Part shown: piece after piece, positions 17,241 through 27,216 of the stretch | Position numbering within the stretch: position 1 is the first letter of the stretch | How the letters are laid out: each line of letters starts with the position of its first letter | Source: Ruminiclostridium sufflavum DSM 19573 | GTDB taxonomy: Bacteria; Bacillota; Clostridia; Acetivibrionales; DSM-1351 | Assembly: GCF_003208175.1 (NCBI RefSeq) | Contig: NZ_QKMR01000018.1 | Location: 25,985 to 89,984, forward strand | Direction of reading: 5' to 3' | DNA: 64,000 nt | Translations under genes and position numbers: made by a program | The notes under the pieces: model-generated | Database searches by the model: none | Seen by the model: the letters and a program-made list of their open reading frames with translations, nothing else | What the model was told of the DNA's origin: nothing

Positions 17241-18752
17241 ATGGATGCGGTGTATGCAAGACAGTCTGTGGATAAAAAGGACAGTATCTCAATTGAAAGC
17301 CAGATTGAATTCTGTAAAAAAGAAATTGCCAATACAGATTACAAAATCTATACGGACAAAGGTTATAGCGGAGCCAACACAAACAGACCTGCATTCGAAG
17401 AAATGATAAATGATGTCAAAATGGGGAACATTGAAAGAGTAGTGGTATACAAGCTGGACAGAATAAGTAGATCCCTGCTTGATTTTGCACATATCATAGA
17501 AGTTTTCAATAAATATAAGGTGGAATTTATAAGTCAAACAGAAAAATTTGATACAAGCACATCAATCGGGAGGGCAATGCTTTCAATAGTTATGGTATTT
17601 GCTCAGCTGGAAAGAGAAACAATTCAGCAAAGAGTTAAGGACAACTATTATCAAAGAGGTAAAAGCGGTTTATACTTGGGCGGTACAGCTCCATTTGGAT
17701 ATAATAAGGCCGATACCCTTTTTAATGGGAAGAAAACCTGCATGTTTGAAGAAAACGAAGAGCAGGCAGGCTTTGTAAGAAAAATATATGATATGTATTT
17801 ATATAATAATAAATCATTTACCTTTATTGCTAAGGAAATAAACACAAAATATAAATTTAAGACCAATATGGGCAATAATTGGTCCGCATGTGCAGTCGGG
17901 CGTCTAATACGAAATCCGGTCTATGCAAAGGCCGATGCAGATGTATATGTATATCTGAAAAGCAAGGGAGCTGTAATGAATAACGACATAAGCGATTTTA
18001 CAGGTGAAAACGGTTGCTTTGTATATGGTGAAAGAAAAAATGTAAGCACCGGAAAATTCACCAATCTTGCAAATAATTTTGTGACGGTTGCCCTTCATAA
18101 AGGAATAATAAGCTCTGAACAATGGTTAAAATGTCAATACAAAGCGGATGAAGGCATACAGCTTAAAAATAGCGGCAGAGGCACATATACATGGCTATCG
18201 GGATTAATGAAATGCGGTTATTGCGGGTATGCAGTAACAGCCGTAAAAAGCAGGAATAAAAATATAGCATATATAAATTGCGGCGGCAGGAAGAATGGCT
18301 TTTGCAATGAAAGGAAAAGGGTAATACACTTAAAGGATATTGAACAAATTGCAGAAACAAAGCTGCTGGATAAGATAAAAACCTTAAACAGCGATTTTGA
18401 TTTTGAAATTAATTCTGACTCCAAGCAGGCCAATGAGCTCAAAATAAAGCTTGCAAAGGTAGAAGAAGATATCAGAAAGCTGGTTGATTCCTTACTGATG
18501 CTGAATGAGGTTTCCGGCCGATACATAAACGAAAAAATATTGGAATTGGATAAAAAGAAAAAATTGCTATTGAAGCAAATTAATAAAATCACAATGGAAA
18601 GCAGCTCTGAAAAAATTAACAAAAGGGATATTGGGAAGTATTTAAAAAATTGGGCTGATTATAAGACAGAGCAAAAGAAAAACATCGCAAGGACCTTGAT
18701 AAAAGAAGTAATCATAACTGATGAACAAATTGAAATTATATTTAAAATTTGA
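17241..18752 (+). CDS. Large serine recombinase (site-specific integrase)
   Basis: 503 residues. N-terminal resolvase domain (about 1-135) with catalytic Ser9 in YARQSVDKKDSISIESQ and the LDRISRS segment; central recombinase DNA-binding domain (about 150-270); zinc ribbon MKCGYCG..CGG..FCN (about 320-355); C-terminal coiled coil (about 385-460, Lys/Glu-rich). This is the complete layout of phiC31/TnpX-type integrases. The stop lies 18 bases from the right core of the element, and the insertion target is asnB. It is expected to catalyse attP x attB integration and, with an accessory factor, excision. Confidence 0.96.
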   Translation: MDAVYARQSVDKKDSISIESQIEFCKKEIANTDYKIYTDKGYSGANTNRPAFEEMINDVKMGNIERVVVYKLDRISRSLLDFAHIIEVFNKYKVEFISQTEKFDTSTSIGRAMLSIVMVFAQLERETIQQRVKDNYYQRGKSGLYLGGTAPFGYNKADTLFNGKKTCMFEENEEQAGFVRKIYDMYLYNNKSFTFIAKEINTKYKFKTNMGNNWSACAVGRLIRNPVYAKADADVYVYLKSKGAVMNNDISDFTGENGCFVYGERKNVSTGKFTNLANNFVTVALHKGIISSEQWLKCQYKADEGIQLKNSGRGTYTWLSGLMKCGYCGYAVTAVKSRNKNIAYINCGGRKNGFCNERKRVIHLKDIEQIAETKLLDKIKTLNSDFDFEINSDSKQANELKIKLAKVEEDIRKLVDSLLMLNEVSGRYINEKILELDKKKKLLLKQINKITMESSSEKINKRDIGKYLKNWADYKTEQKKNIARTLIKEVIITDEQIEIIFKI

Positions 18753-20230
18753 TTTTCTTTTGTATCCTTTCGTTCCAGAAGAGAAGACATAAACCATTTG
18801 ACAGAAAGCCAAGTTGCGATTCTGCTGGTTCTCATGCTTTGCGATTCACTTTTAATCAACGGGCATTCATTTTTACTGTCAAGGTACATTTGCTTTACAA
18901 AGTCGAGACCCTGTTTTGGCTTTGCAAAATCGGAATTGAAGAAAAACACTCTTGATTCAGGGTCATGAATCCAAGGGAAAAAGTCCCTGTTAAGCATTTC
19001 TGCTCTGTAGAACCAAGGATATCCGCCGAATATTTCATCAGAGCATTCACCGCTCAGAGCAACAGTATGGCGTTTTTTTACCTCACTGCAATAAAACAAT
19101 AAGGAAGAGTCTATATCAGCCATTCCCGGCAGGTCTCTGGCTTTTACCGCAGTCTGCAGCAGGTCTGCTATTTTTTGCTGGCCTGCGGTGAGAACAGTGT
19201 GCTTCGTACCAAGGTAATTTGCTAACCAAACAGCATAATCATCATCGCTCTCAGGCTGAAAGCTGGTTTGGGTGAAGTGAGTTTTATTTCCTTCGTACTC
19301 AAAGGAATATGATGATAAAATTGATTCATTTTCCGGTGAACAGTGGCTGCTTTCGCCGTCATTACTATTACAAGCTGAATTCTGTTTTTTGCTTTTTGCT
19401 ACGGAGGTAATGACAGAGGAATCAAGACCTCCTGATAAAAAGGTGCATAACGGCACATCAGAAACCAATTGCTTGTGTATGGCATCAGTTAAAAGAAATC
19501 TCGTTTTTTCTATAATGTCATTTTCCTTATCCTCAAGGATGTATGCTTTCAATGTCCAATATTTATACAGGTTTAAACCGTTTATATCAAAGGTTCCATG
19601 ATAGCCGGGTGAGATTTCCAGAATATTTTTGAATATTCCATTATTGAAGGGCCGCATGGGGGATAGGTATAAAAGCTGCCATATGCCTTCACTGTCTATT
19701 TCGGCATTAATCTGGGGATGCTTCAAAATGGCTTTGATTTCAGATGCGAATATAAGCGTATTTCCCAGCATGGTATAGAAGAAAGGTTTAACTCCCATTC
19801 TGTCTCTTGATAGATAAACCTGTTCCTTTGACGCATCATATATGGCAAAGGCATATATGCCGTTCAGCTTCTCAGAGCAATTTTTGCCCCATACCGCATA
19901 CGAATAAACCACCACCTCTGTATCACAGTGGGTTTTAAAATGGACGCCGCAGCTAATAAGCTCTTTACGAAGATCATCGGCATTATAGATTTCACCATTG
20001 TAAATAATTGTGTACACTTTGCCTTCGAAATTAACAGTCATAGGCTGCAGGCCATTTTCAACATCAATTACAGACAATCTGTTATGTAAGAAGCATACAT
20101 AATTATTTCTAAAGAAGCCGTTTTGGTCCGGCCCTCTGTGACCCATAGTTTTATTCATCTCATTAAGTACTTCCTGAGCGATATCCAGAGTAGTATCTTT
20201 GAAATTAATTATTCCCAGAATAGAACACAT
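18659..20230 (-). pseudogene. asnB: asnB, 5' (N-terminal) fragment of asparagine synthetase
   Basis: Native residues 1-485 of glutamine-hydrolysing asparagine synthetase. They comprise the N-terminal glutaminase domain with Cys2 as nucleophile (MCSILGIINF, GHRGPD, NGEIYN) and the synthetase P-loop FLSGGLDSS. The gene then runs into the element, where about 38 foreign residues are read before a stop at 18659. The start at 20230 is required to place Cys2 correctly and follows GGGGGAAT. The truncated chain keeps the glutaminase and the ATP-binding loop but lacks the last ~140 residues, so synthetase activity is unlikely. The matching 3' part is at 6208-6633. Confidence 0.92.
18751..18795. repeat. 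Right attachment junction (attR) with core CGTTC
   Basis: Element side: arm GATTTTCTTTTGT at 18751-18763, inverted partner of the arm at 6644-6657. Core CGTTC 18771-18775. From 18776 rightward the sequence is asnB. Confidence 0.8.
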
Positions 20231-20255
20231 GATAAATTCCCCCAAATAATACTGA

Positions 20256-20308
20256 TTATTTGTCAAATAAAAGAGACAATTAACATCGGCGACGCCATTG
20301 TCTCTTTT
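20256..20308 (-). terminator. Leader terminator upstream of asnB (possible attenuator)
   Basis: On the minus strand, AAAAGAGACAAT / ATTGTCTCTTTT encloses a loop containing GAC-AATGGC-GTC. The hairpin sits between the likely asnB promoter region and its start, so it can act only as an attenuator. The six-base loop fits the RANGRC pattern seen in the glnA, amtB, gatC and glnN leaders, but the small stem is only three pairs. Confidence 0.6.
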
Positions 20309-20411
20309 ATGCACTATTAATTATATGATGTTCACAGGAATAAAGTGCATGTACTTTTAAAAAGAATGCAAATAGCCCTTGACAGGGGGAAGGAAGCTTG
20401 AATTTGTATAT

Positions 20412-20458
20412 GACAACAGGCTGTCTGAAAAAAATCAGGCAGCCTGTTGTCAATTTTA
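20412..20458. terminator. Strong hairpin downstream of glnN
   Basis: Twelve-base stem GACAACAGGCTG / CAGCCTGTTGTC with an A/T-rich loop. It follows the glnN stop by 37 bases. The T-rich tail is better on the plus strand than on the minus strand, so it may work in both directions. Confidence 0.65.
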
Positions 20459-20487
20459 TTATTAAGCTTTTAAGGGAGAAGAAACTA

Positions 20488-22581
20488 TTATATATTAAAT
20501 AACAGCTCTGCGTATGTTGGGAATGGATAAATATCTTTCGGAATGATAGCTTCCAGCTTATCTGCATCAGTCCTAAGGCCTTCCATTGCCGAAATAACTG
20601 ACTTGGAATATGCCTCTGCCTGACTTAAAATGTTAGCGCTGTCGTCTGAGGCTTTGTTCAAAGCCTTTTTAAGTGAAGCAATATTTGAAGTAAATGAACT
20701 CAGTACAGATGACAATTCTTTAAGAACTGTGGACTGAGCGGAAACCTCAACAGGCATTCCTGTTGTTTTTACGGAATTAATAGTATCTGACAGCTCCTTG
20801 CTGTATTTGAAGGCAGCAGGTAAAATCTCAGTTTTAGCCATTGAAAGCATAGTTAACGCTTCAATATTTATAGTTTTGATATAGTTTTCAAGAAGTATCT
20901 CATACCTTGATTCAATTTCTGATTTGCTTAATACATTGTGCTTAACGAACACTGCTACATTTTTATCACTGATAAAGGTTGGAATGCACTCAACTGTTGA
21001 TTTGAGATTTGACAAGCCTCTGCGTTCCGCTTCCTCAACCCATTCCTCAGAATAATTATTGCCGTTGAATATGATACGCTTATGATTCTTAACAGTGTCA
21101 GAAATTAACGCTGCTATTTCAGCAGGCAAGTCACTTGCAGCTTCCAGCCTGTCTGCATATTGCTGGAGAATCTCGGCAACAATAGTATTTAAAACAAAGT
21201 TACAGCCGGAAATAGAAGCAGAAGAACCAACCATTCTGAATTCAAATTTGTTGCCTGTGAATGCAAACGGTGAAGTCCTGTTACGGTCTGTAGCATCCTT
21301 CGGAAGATTCGGCAAGCAAGCAACGCCTGTTTCAAATATTGAGCTGTAATTCTTTTCCTTAGCCTTTCCGTTCTCCATCTGAAGAAGGATATCTGTAAGC
21401 TGATCTCCTAAGAATACGGAAACGATAGCCGGAGGAGCCTCATTAGCACCGAGCCTGTGGTCATTTCCGGCAGAAGCAACCGATAAGCGTAACAGATCCT
21501 GATAATCGTCAACTGCTTTAATTACTGCACAAAGAAAAATTAAAAATTGAGTATTCTCATGAGGAGTAGAACCCGGCTCCAACAGGTTTTGACCTTCATT
21601 TGTGGACATTGCCCAGTTATTGTGCTTACCTGAACCATTAACCCCTGCAAATGGCTTTTCATGCAGCAGGCAAGTCAAATTGTGCTTAATGGCAACCTTC
21701 TGCATTATTTCCATAGTCAGCTGATTATGATCTGTAGCTATATTTGAAGTTGAGAATATAGGTGCAAGCTCGTGCTGTGCGGGAGCAACCTCGTTATGCT
21801 TTGTCTTTGCTGCAATACCAAGCTTCCAGAGCTCAGTGTCGAGATCCTTCATGTAATCCGATACTCTTTCCTTTATGTTTCCGAAATAATGATCTTCCAA
21901 TTCCTGACCCTTTGGCGGTTTTGCTCCAAAGAGAGTTCTTCCGGTGAAAATTAAATCCTTACGTTTGCTCCAGAGCTCTCTGTCAACAAGGAAGTATTCT
22001 TGCTCGGGGCCAACAGTGGTAGTTACTCTGGTTGCAGGGTTCCCGAACAGCTTCAGGATTCTCAGAGCTTGCTTGTTAAGAGCTTCCATCGAACGCAGCA
22101 GAGGAGTTTTCTTGTCAAGAACCTCTCCGGTATATGACCAGAAGGCTGTGGGAATATACAAGGTTGAACCTTTAACAAAAGCAGGAGAGGTACAATCCCA
22201 AGCAGTATAGCCTCTTGCCTCAAAAGTTGCCCTCAAGCCGCCGGAGGGGAAAGAAGAGGCATCGGGCTCACCCTTGACCAAATCTTTGCCTGTAAACTCC
22301 ATAATAACTTTTCCATCCTCAGTAGGCGCTATAAAGGAATCGTGTTTTTCTGCGGTAATACCTGTCATTGGCTGAAACCAATGTGTAAAATGTGTCGCTC
22401 CCTTTTCAAGAGCCCAGTCCTTCATAGCACTGGCTACAACCTCTGCTACAGATTCATCAAGAGCCAACCCCTCATCTATAGTTTTCTTTAGTGACTTATA
22501 AGTTACTTTTGGAAGACGTGCCCGCATTGTTGCAAAATTAAAAACATTGCTTCCATAAATTTCAGTAACATGATTTTCCAT
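20488..22581 (-). CDS. glnN: Glutamine synthetase type III
   Basis: 697 residues, the size of the GSIII class, far longer than GSI. It has the type III N-terminal region ([25 protein letters not shown], then [15 protein letters not shown]), the catalytic glutamate segments ([32 protein letters not shown]) and [12 protein letters not shown]. It makes glutamine from glutamate, ammonia and ATP in the cytoplasm. A second, type I enzyme is encoded at 28618. The leader holds a terminator overlapping a six-base-loop hairpin (22705-22756), so expression is probably antiterminated by the ANTAR protein at 30029. Start preceded by AGGAGGG. Confidence 0.97.
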   Translation of the reverse strand: MENHVTEIYGSNVFNFATMRARLPKVTYKSLKKTIDEGLALDESVAEVVASAMKDWALEKGATHFTHWFQPMTGITAEKHDSFIAPTEDGKVIMEFTGKDLVKGEPDASSFPSGGLRATFEARGYTAWDCTSPAFVKGSTLYIPTAFWSYTGEVLDKKTPLLRSMEALNKQALRILKLFGNPATRVTTTVGPEQEYFLVDRELWSKRKDLIFTGRTLFGAKPPKGQELEDHYFGNIKERVSDYMKDLDTELWKLGIAAKTKHNEVAPAQHELAPIFSTSNIATDHNQLTMEIMQKVAIKHNLTCLLHEKPFAGVNGSGKHNNWAMSTNEGQNLLEPGSTPHENTQFLIFLCAVIKAVDDYQDLLRLSVASAGNDHRLGANEAPPAIVSVFLGDQLTDILLQMENGKAKEKNYSSIFETGVACLPNLPKDATDRNRTSPFAFTGNKFEFRMVGSSASISGCNFVLNTIVAEILQQYADRLEAASDLPAEIAALISDTVKNHKRIIFNGNNYSEEWVEEAERRGLSNLKSTVECIPTFISDKNVAVFVKHNVLSKSEIESRYEILLENYIKTINIEALTMLSMAKTEILPAAFKYSKELSDTINSVKTTGMPVEVSAQSTVLKELSSVLSSFTSNIASLKKALNKASDDSANILSQAEAYSKSVISAMEGLRTDADKLEAIIPKDIYPFPTYAELLFNI

Positions 22582-22697
22582 ATTAAACCCTCCTTAAATA
22601 ATTTAAAAGTATCAGGCGATGCATATCCGCCTGTAATTTATAATGGTCCGTATACCTTATAGGTACACACATCACAAAAGTGATGCTTTATAATTTA

Positions 22698-22756
22698 TAT
22701 AAAAAAAGACATTTTACTCCTTAAATATAAGCTGGAGTGAAACGTCTTTGTTTCAC
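22698..22756 (-). promoter_or_regulatory. ANTAR-type attenuator before glnN (terminator + hexaloop hairpin)
   Basis: On the minus strand, GTGAAAC-AAAGAC-GTTTCAC (22737-22756) is a seven-pair stem with a six-base loop (A at 1, G at 4). The loop and 3' arm are also the 5' arm of a terminator: AAAGACGTTTCACTCC pairs with GGAGTAAAATGTCTTT (two G-U pairs), followed by TTTT. The two structures are mutually exclusive. The element also serves as the aspS 3' terminator. Confidence 0.75.
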
Positions 22757-22803
22757 AAAAGTCAATTACTATCGGATAAAGCTTCCCCTAAGACTTTAGT
22801 CAT
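22757..22803 (-). repeat. Extragenic palindromic repeat, copy 3 (short form)
   Basis: On the minus strand GACTAAAGTC.. and ..ATCCGATAGTAATTGACTTT, directly abutting the glnN attenuator hairpin. Confidence 0.55.
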
Positions 22804-22853
22804 ATGAGCAGACTCTATTTTCAAAAATAATAACTTCGAATAATAATATTGTT

Positions 22854-24167
22854 TTATGGCGACAGCCTTGACAAATCTCTTGGAAACAGAGAAGCTTCCC
22901 TGACATTCTGCTGATTGAGAAGTCTCATCAATAGTCTCTCAAGACCGATACCCAGTCCGCCGTGAGGCGGCATACCATATTTATGAATCATAAGATATGA
23001 TTCAAATTCAGCCGGATCCAGACCTTTATCTGTCATTTTTTGAACCTGCTCAGTATAGTCATGGACTCTCTGGCCTCCTGTAGTTACTTCCAGCCCTCTG
23101 AAAAACAAGTCAAAGCTGAGCGCATAATCAGGGTCAACCTTGTCATCCATCGCATAAAAGGGGCGCTTGGAGGAAGGAAAGTGAGTAATGAATACAAACT
23201 CACTGTTATACTCTTTTTTGATAAACTCGCTTACGGCAAGCTCTTCATCAGGCTCAAAGTCATAATAATTCTTGATTTTGCGGCCGGATTCCTTTAAAAT
23301 ACCCTTAGCCTCCATAAATGTGAGGGCGGGAATAAAATCAATTTCCGGCAAATCAACATTCAGCAGTTTAAGCTCCTGGGAATAATTGGCTTTGAGCTCC
23401 TCCATGACTGCACGCAGCATACCGGTTTCCATTGCCATAACATCGTACATGTCATCGATATATGCCATTTCAAAATCCAAGCCTATATATTCGTTTAAGT
23501 GCCTTGAGGTATTATGCTTTTCAGCCCTGTATACCGGCGCTATCTCAAAGACTCTGTCAAATACACCGACCATCGTCTGCTTATAGAATTGCGGGCTTTG
23601 GGCTAGATAAGCCTTTTCTCCGAAATAATCCAGCTTGAAGATATTGGCACCGCCTTCCGCACCGGATTCAACAATTTTGGGAGAATGTATCTCAGTAAAG
23701 CCATTTGCAAGCATATAATTTCTGAAACCTGAAACAATGCCCTCCTGAAGCTTGAATACTGCCCGTTGCTTATGATTTCTCAAAATGTACGGACGATTCT
23801 CAAGATTTGTCTCCAGAGAAATATTCAGCCCCTTCTTGTTGATGCTTATAGGCATCTGAGCGTATGGGGAGGAGAGGACGGTAATGTAATTCAGGTGCAA
23901 TTCAAAACCATTCTCAGCCCTTTTATCAAGAACAATACTTCCTGAAACCTTGATTGAAGAGTTTTCCACAAGTGTATTTAAGTCAGCATCACATTTTTGA
24001 GGATCAAATACACATTGAACCAAATACCTTGCGGTGCGGAGTATAATAAATGCAAAGCTTCCCATATCCCGGATTTTATATATGGAACCGTTCAAGGTTA
24101 ATTCAGAACTGTTTTGCAGGTTATCAGGACTAAACGGCCTAGATGCGGAACTTTGTACTGGCATCAT
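22854..24167 (-). CDS. aspS: Aspartyl-tRNA synthetase, archaeal type, probably non-discriminating
   Basis: 437 residues. N-terminal OB-fold anticodon-binding domain (about 20-110) and class II catalytic core with motif 2 (FEIAPVYRAEKHNTSRHLNEY) and motif 3 (GLGIGLERLLMRLL). It lacks the ~120-residue GAD insertion of the bacterial enzyme. AspRS of this type can charge both tRNA-Asp and tRNA-Asn. Its position three bases after gatB, in an operon with gatA and gatC, supports a role in making Asp-tRNA-Asn for amidation. Start follows GGAGGTGT. Confidence 0.93.
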   Translation of the reverse strand: MMPVQSSASRPFSPDNLQNSSELTLNGSIYKIRDMGSFAFIILRTARYLVQCVFDPQKCDADLNTLVENSSIKVSGSIVLDKRAENGFELHLNYITVLSSPYAQMPISINKKGLNISLETNLENRPYILRNHKQRAVFKLQEGIVSGFRNYMLANGFTEIHSPKIVESGAEGGANIFKLDYFGEKAYLAQSPQFYKQTMVGVFDRVFEIAPVYRAEKHNTSRHLNEYIGLDFEMAYIDDMYDVMAMETGMLRAVMEELKANYSQELKLLNVDLPEIDFIPALTFMEAKGILKESGRKIKNYYDFEPDEELAVSEFIKKEYNSEFVFITHFPSSKRPFYAMDDKVDPDYALSFDLFFRGLEVTTGGQRVHDYTEQVQKMTDKGLDPAEFESYLMIHKYGMPPHGGLGIGLERLLMRLLNQQNVREASLFPRDLSRLSP

Positions 24168-24170
24168 AAG

Positions 24171-25616
24171 CTATACACCTCCTTTACGTTTATCTAACTC
24201 ATTTCGAAGTATCTGCTGAATAACCTTGGGATTGCCCCTGCCGGTCAGGGCTCTTGAGCACTGACCCATCAAAAAGCCAAAGGTTTTTTCTTTTCCGCCT
24301 ATATATTCTTCAACTGCTTTTTCATTATTTGACAATATCTCTATTACGGTTTTTTCGACTTCGCCTGTATCATTGGTTATTCTGTAAGCATTTTCGGCTA
24401 CAATTGTCTCCGGGTCTTTTCCGCTGTCAAACATTGCAGACAATACTTTTTTTGCATTTGCAGCAGTTATTTCTTCATTTTCAAGCATTTTTACCAGGCT
24501 GCCTAGAACCTTGCCGCTGAAAGGAATATCTTCCGGCAGCATACCGCTGTCATTCAACCTGCGTAAAACCTCAACAATAATAAAATTAGATGCAGACTTA
24601 GGATTTCCGCATTCTTCGGCAGTACTTTCAAATAAATCCGAAAGACTGACCGAGGTGAGGAGCAAGGAGGCATCTGCCTCATTAAGGCCGAAAGCGGAGG
24701 TATATTTAATGAATTTTTTATCAGGAAGCTCGGGCATGGAATTCCTTATAGATTCTATTTCTTCCTTGGTAAAGGTTACCGGAACTATATCAGGTTCGGG
24801 AAAGTATCTGTAATCATGAGCATCCTCCTTGCTTCGGAGAGATTTACTTTCGCCCTTGTTGTCATCCCAGCGTCTGGTTTCCTGTATTATTTTCCCGCCG
24901 TCCTCAAGAATTTCCGATTGCCTTATAATTTCACTGTCTATAGCTCTAGCAATGGCTTTTAAAGAGTTAATGTTTTTCATTTCGCTTCTTGTTCCTAATT
25001 CATCTGTTCCAAAAGGTCTTATTGACACATTGACATCTGCCCTGAGGGAGCCTTCCTCCATGCGGCAATCGGATATTCCGGAGTAGAGCAGCATCAAACG
25101 GACTTTTTCAACAAAGGCTTTTGCTTCCTCTGATGATGACAAATCGGGTCTTGTAACAATTTCAATAAGCGGAACTCCGCATCTGTTATAGTCAGCGAGG
25201 CTGTATTTGCCAAAACCGTCATGCAGCAGCTTTCCGGCATCCTCTTCCAGATGGATGCGCTCTATTCTTATAAACTTTTCTCCATCGGAAGTATTTATTG
25301 TAAGGCCGCCGTCCTTGCAAACCGGCAAATCAAATTGTGAAATCTGATATGCCTTAGGCAAATCGGGGTAAAAATAATTTTTCCTGTCAAGCTTTGAAAA
25401 TTCATTAATTTCACAGTTTAGCGCTACACCGGCTTTTACGGTATACTCTACAGCCTTTTTGTTAAGAACCGGTAAAGTTCCGGGCAATCCGGTACAAACC
25501 GGACAACACCTTGTATTGGGTTCGCCTCCGAAACTAACCGGGCAATCGCAAAATATTTTTGATTTTGTAGATAATTCACAATGTATTTCTAATCCAATAG
25601 TAGGAATATATTTCAT
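24171..25616 (-). CDS. gatB: Asp/Glu-tRNA(Asn/Gln) amidotransferase subunit B
   Basis: About 481 residues from MKYIPTIGLEIHCEL; in-frame ATGs at 25622 and 25628 are also possible. The kinase-type cradle domain with GLEIHCEL and the zinc cysteines (CDCPVSFGG..CCPVCTGLPG) is followed by RKNYFYPDLPKAYQISQFD, RSEMKNINSL, and the C-terminal tail domain with ALTGRGNPKVIQQIL. GatB phosphorylates the mischarged aa-tRNA and transfers ammonia delivered from GatA. Operon order gatC-gatA-gatB-aspS. Confidence 0.97.
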   Translation of the reverse strand: MKYIPTIGLEIHCELSTKSKIFCDCPVSFGGEPNTRCCPVCTGLPGTLPVLNKKAVEYTVKAGVALNCEINEFSKLDRKNYFYPDLPKAYQISQFDLPVCKDGGLTINTSDGEKFIRIERIHLEEDAGKLLHDGFGKYSLADYNRCGVPLIEIVTRPDLSSSEEAKAFVEKVRLMLLYSGISDCRMEEGSLRADVNVSIRPFGTDELGTRSEMKNINSLKAIARAIDSEIIRQSEILEDGGKIIQETRRWDDNKGESKSLRSKEDAHDYRYFPEPDIVPVTFTKEEIESIRNSMPELPDKKFIKYTSAFGLNEADASLLLTSVSLSDLFESTAEECGNPKSASNFIIVEVLRRLNDSGMLPEDIPFSGKVLGSLVKMLENEEITAANAKKVLSAMFDSGKDPETIVAENAYRITNDTGEVEKTVIEILSNNEKAVEEYIGGKEKTFGFLMGQCSRALTGRGNPKVIQQILRNELDKRKGGV

Positions 25617-25737
25617 AATCATGTCCATCCACGCCTTGAATCTGTACAAAAAACCTTAATATTGCCGGCATGGATTCGATCCCCCTTTTTTATTTATTTA
25701 AGCCTTAAATCTATATGCAATATATTTCAGAAGCCGT

Positions 25738-27204
25738 TTATATAGCCGGTACTCTGAAATTATTTATAAAAGCAGCTTCAAAAGCTCCTGCCGCCTTGAA
25801 AATATCATTTTCTCCAAGAGGCTTTCCCGTAAAGGAAAGCCCTATCGGAAGCCCATTCTCATCATAACCGCAGGGTACTGAAATTGAAGGAAGTCCTGCA
25901 ATATTTACCGCAACGGTATAAATATCTGCCAGATACATCGTTAACGGATTATCAGTATTCTGTCCGAGCTTAAATGCAGTTTCAGGAGTGGTTGGATGAA
26001 GAATTATATCGTATTTTGTAAAGGCTTGTTCAAAACCTTGACTTATCATTGTTCTCAGCTTAAGTGCCTTTTTGTAATAGGCATCATAATAACCGGAGGC
26101 AAGAGCATAAGTACCAAGCAGGATACGCCTTTTAACTTCCTTTCCGAAGCCTTCTGCTCTGGATTTCCCTATTAATTCCTGATAGGACTTGCATTTGTCA
26201 GCTCTGTAACCATATTTTACTCCGTCATATCTGGATAAATTTGAACTTGCCTCAGCAGAGGACATCAGATAATATGCCTGAATAGCATACTTCAATGATG
26301 GCATTGAAAATTCCTCAATTTCCGCACCGAGCTTTTCCAAAGCAGATATGGAAGTGTAGAGTGATGCTCTCACTTCACTGTTTAGCCCTTCTGTCAGATA
26401 TTCCTTTGGTAATCCAAGCTTTAAACCCTTAATATCAATATCACCTGAAAACAGCGAGCTGTACAAGGAAGGATTTTTATAATTTAAGGATGTACCATCT
26501 TTTGCATCATGACCTGCTATGGAGTCTAATATTATCGCACAATCCTCAACTGTTTTTGCGATCGGACCGATTTGATCAAAAGAGGAAGCGAAGGCAACTA
26601 AGCCGTATCTTGAAACCAGCCCATATGTGGGCTTCATGCCGACTACTCCGCAAAAGGATGCAGGCTGTCTTACTGAACCGCCGGTATCAGAGCCCAATGA
26701 ACCAAGAGCGAGCGATGCTGATATTGAAGCAGCAGAACCACCGGAAGAACCGCCGGGCACCCTTGTTAAATCAAAGGGGTTTTTAGTCTTTTTAAAAGCG
26801 GAGTTTTCGGTTGAGCCTCCCATGGCAAATTCATCTAAATTTGTTTTGCCAAGAATAACAGCATTTTCGGAATAAAGCTTATTTACTGCAGTGGCTGTAT
26901 AAGGAGATACAAAGTCTTCAAGCATTTTAGAAGCACATGTAGTCTTTGTAGCTTCAATACAAATGTTATCCTTTATGCTGAAAGGAATACCGCAAAGCAG
27001 GGAGTGATTGCCGCTGTCAATCAGCTTCTGGGCTTCTTGTGCCTGTGCGGCAGCCTTATCCTCACATGTGGAAAGATAAGAATCAATTTTGTCATCTAAG
27101 CTTTTAATTCTATCAAAATATAGTTCTGTAAGCTCGGCTGCACTTATTTCCTTAGCATCCATAAGCTGTCTTGCCCTTTTTATAGTTAATTTAGTTATAT
27201 CCAT
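25738..27204 (-). CDS. gatA: Asp/Glu-tRNA(Asn/Gln) amidotransferase subunit A
   Basis: 488 residues of the amidase-signature family. The Ser-cisSer-Lys site is visible: Lys in GIPFSIKDNI, the Gly/Ser loop PGGSSGGSAASISA and GSDTGGSVRQPASFCGVVGMKPTYG. It hydrolyses glutamine and channels ammonia to GatB. It starts 13 bases after gatC's stop with AGGAGG upstream. Confidence 0.97.
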   Translation of the reverse strand: MDITKLTIKRARQLMDAKEISAAELTELYFDRIKSLDDKIDSYLSTCEDKAAAQAQEAQKLIDSGNHSLLCGIPFSIKDNICIEATKTTCASKMLEDFVSPYTATAVNKLYSENAVILGKTNLDEFAMGGSTENSAFKKTKNPFDLTRVPGGSSGGSAASISASLALGSLGSDTGGSVRQPASFCGVVGMKPTYGLVSRYGLVAFASSFDQIGPIAKTVEDCAIILDSIAGHDAKDGTSLNYKNPSLYSSLFSGDIDIKGLKLGLPKEYLTEGLNSEVRASLYTSISALEKLGAEIEEFSMPSLKYAIQAYYLMSSAEASSNLSRYDGVKYGYRADKCKSYQELIGKSRAEGFGKEVKRRILLGTYALASGYYDAYYKKALKLRTMISQGFEQAFTKYDIILHPTTPETAFKLGQNTDNPLTMYLADIYTVAVNIAGLPSISVPCGYDENGLPIGLSFTGKPLGENDIFKAAGAFEAAFINNFRVPAI

Positions 27205-27216
27205 TTATAAATCCTC

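Larger units (their letters stand above)
6629..18775. mobile_element. Serine-recombinase integrative element inserted in asnB (~12.1 kb)
   Basis: Boundaries are set by the break in asnB and by the 5-base direct repeat CGTTC present once at each end. Removing the segment rebuilds a continuous asnB frame. The large serine recombinase gene ends only 18 bases before the right core, as usual for such elements. Joining the ends gives a 49-base site with 13/14-base inverted arms, as expected for a serine-integrase attP. Cargo: small membrane proteins, AraC/GyrI regulator, ClbS-like protein, BlaI/M56 pair, DUF4491, PNPOx-like protein, MocR, Ogt, a secreted CHAP-like protein and a SHOCT-like peptide. 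No relaxase, conjugation, phage structural or replication gene is visible, so it is an integrative but not self-transmissible element. Confidence 0.88.

Noticed and set aside
6629..18775. Conjugative transposon or prophage
   Set aside because: No relaxase, type IV secretion, portal, capsid or replication gene is present, only a recombinase and cargo.
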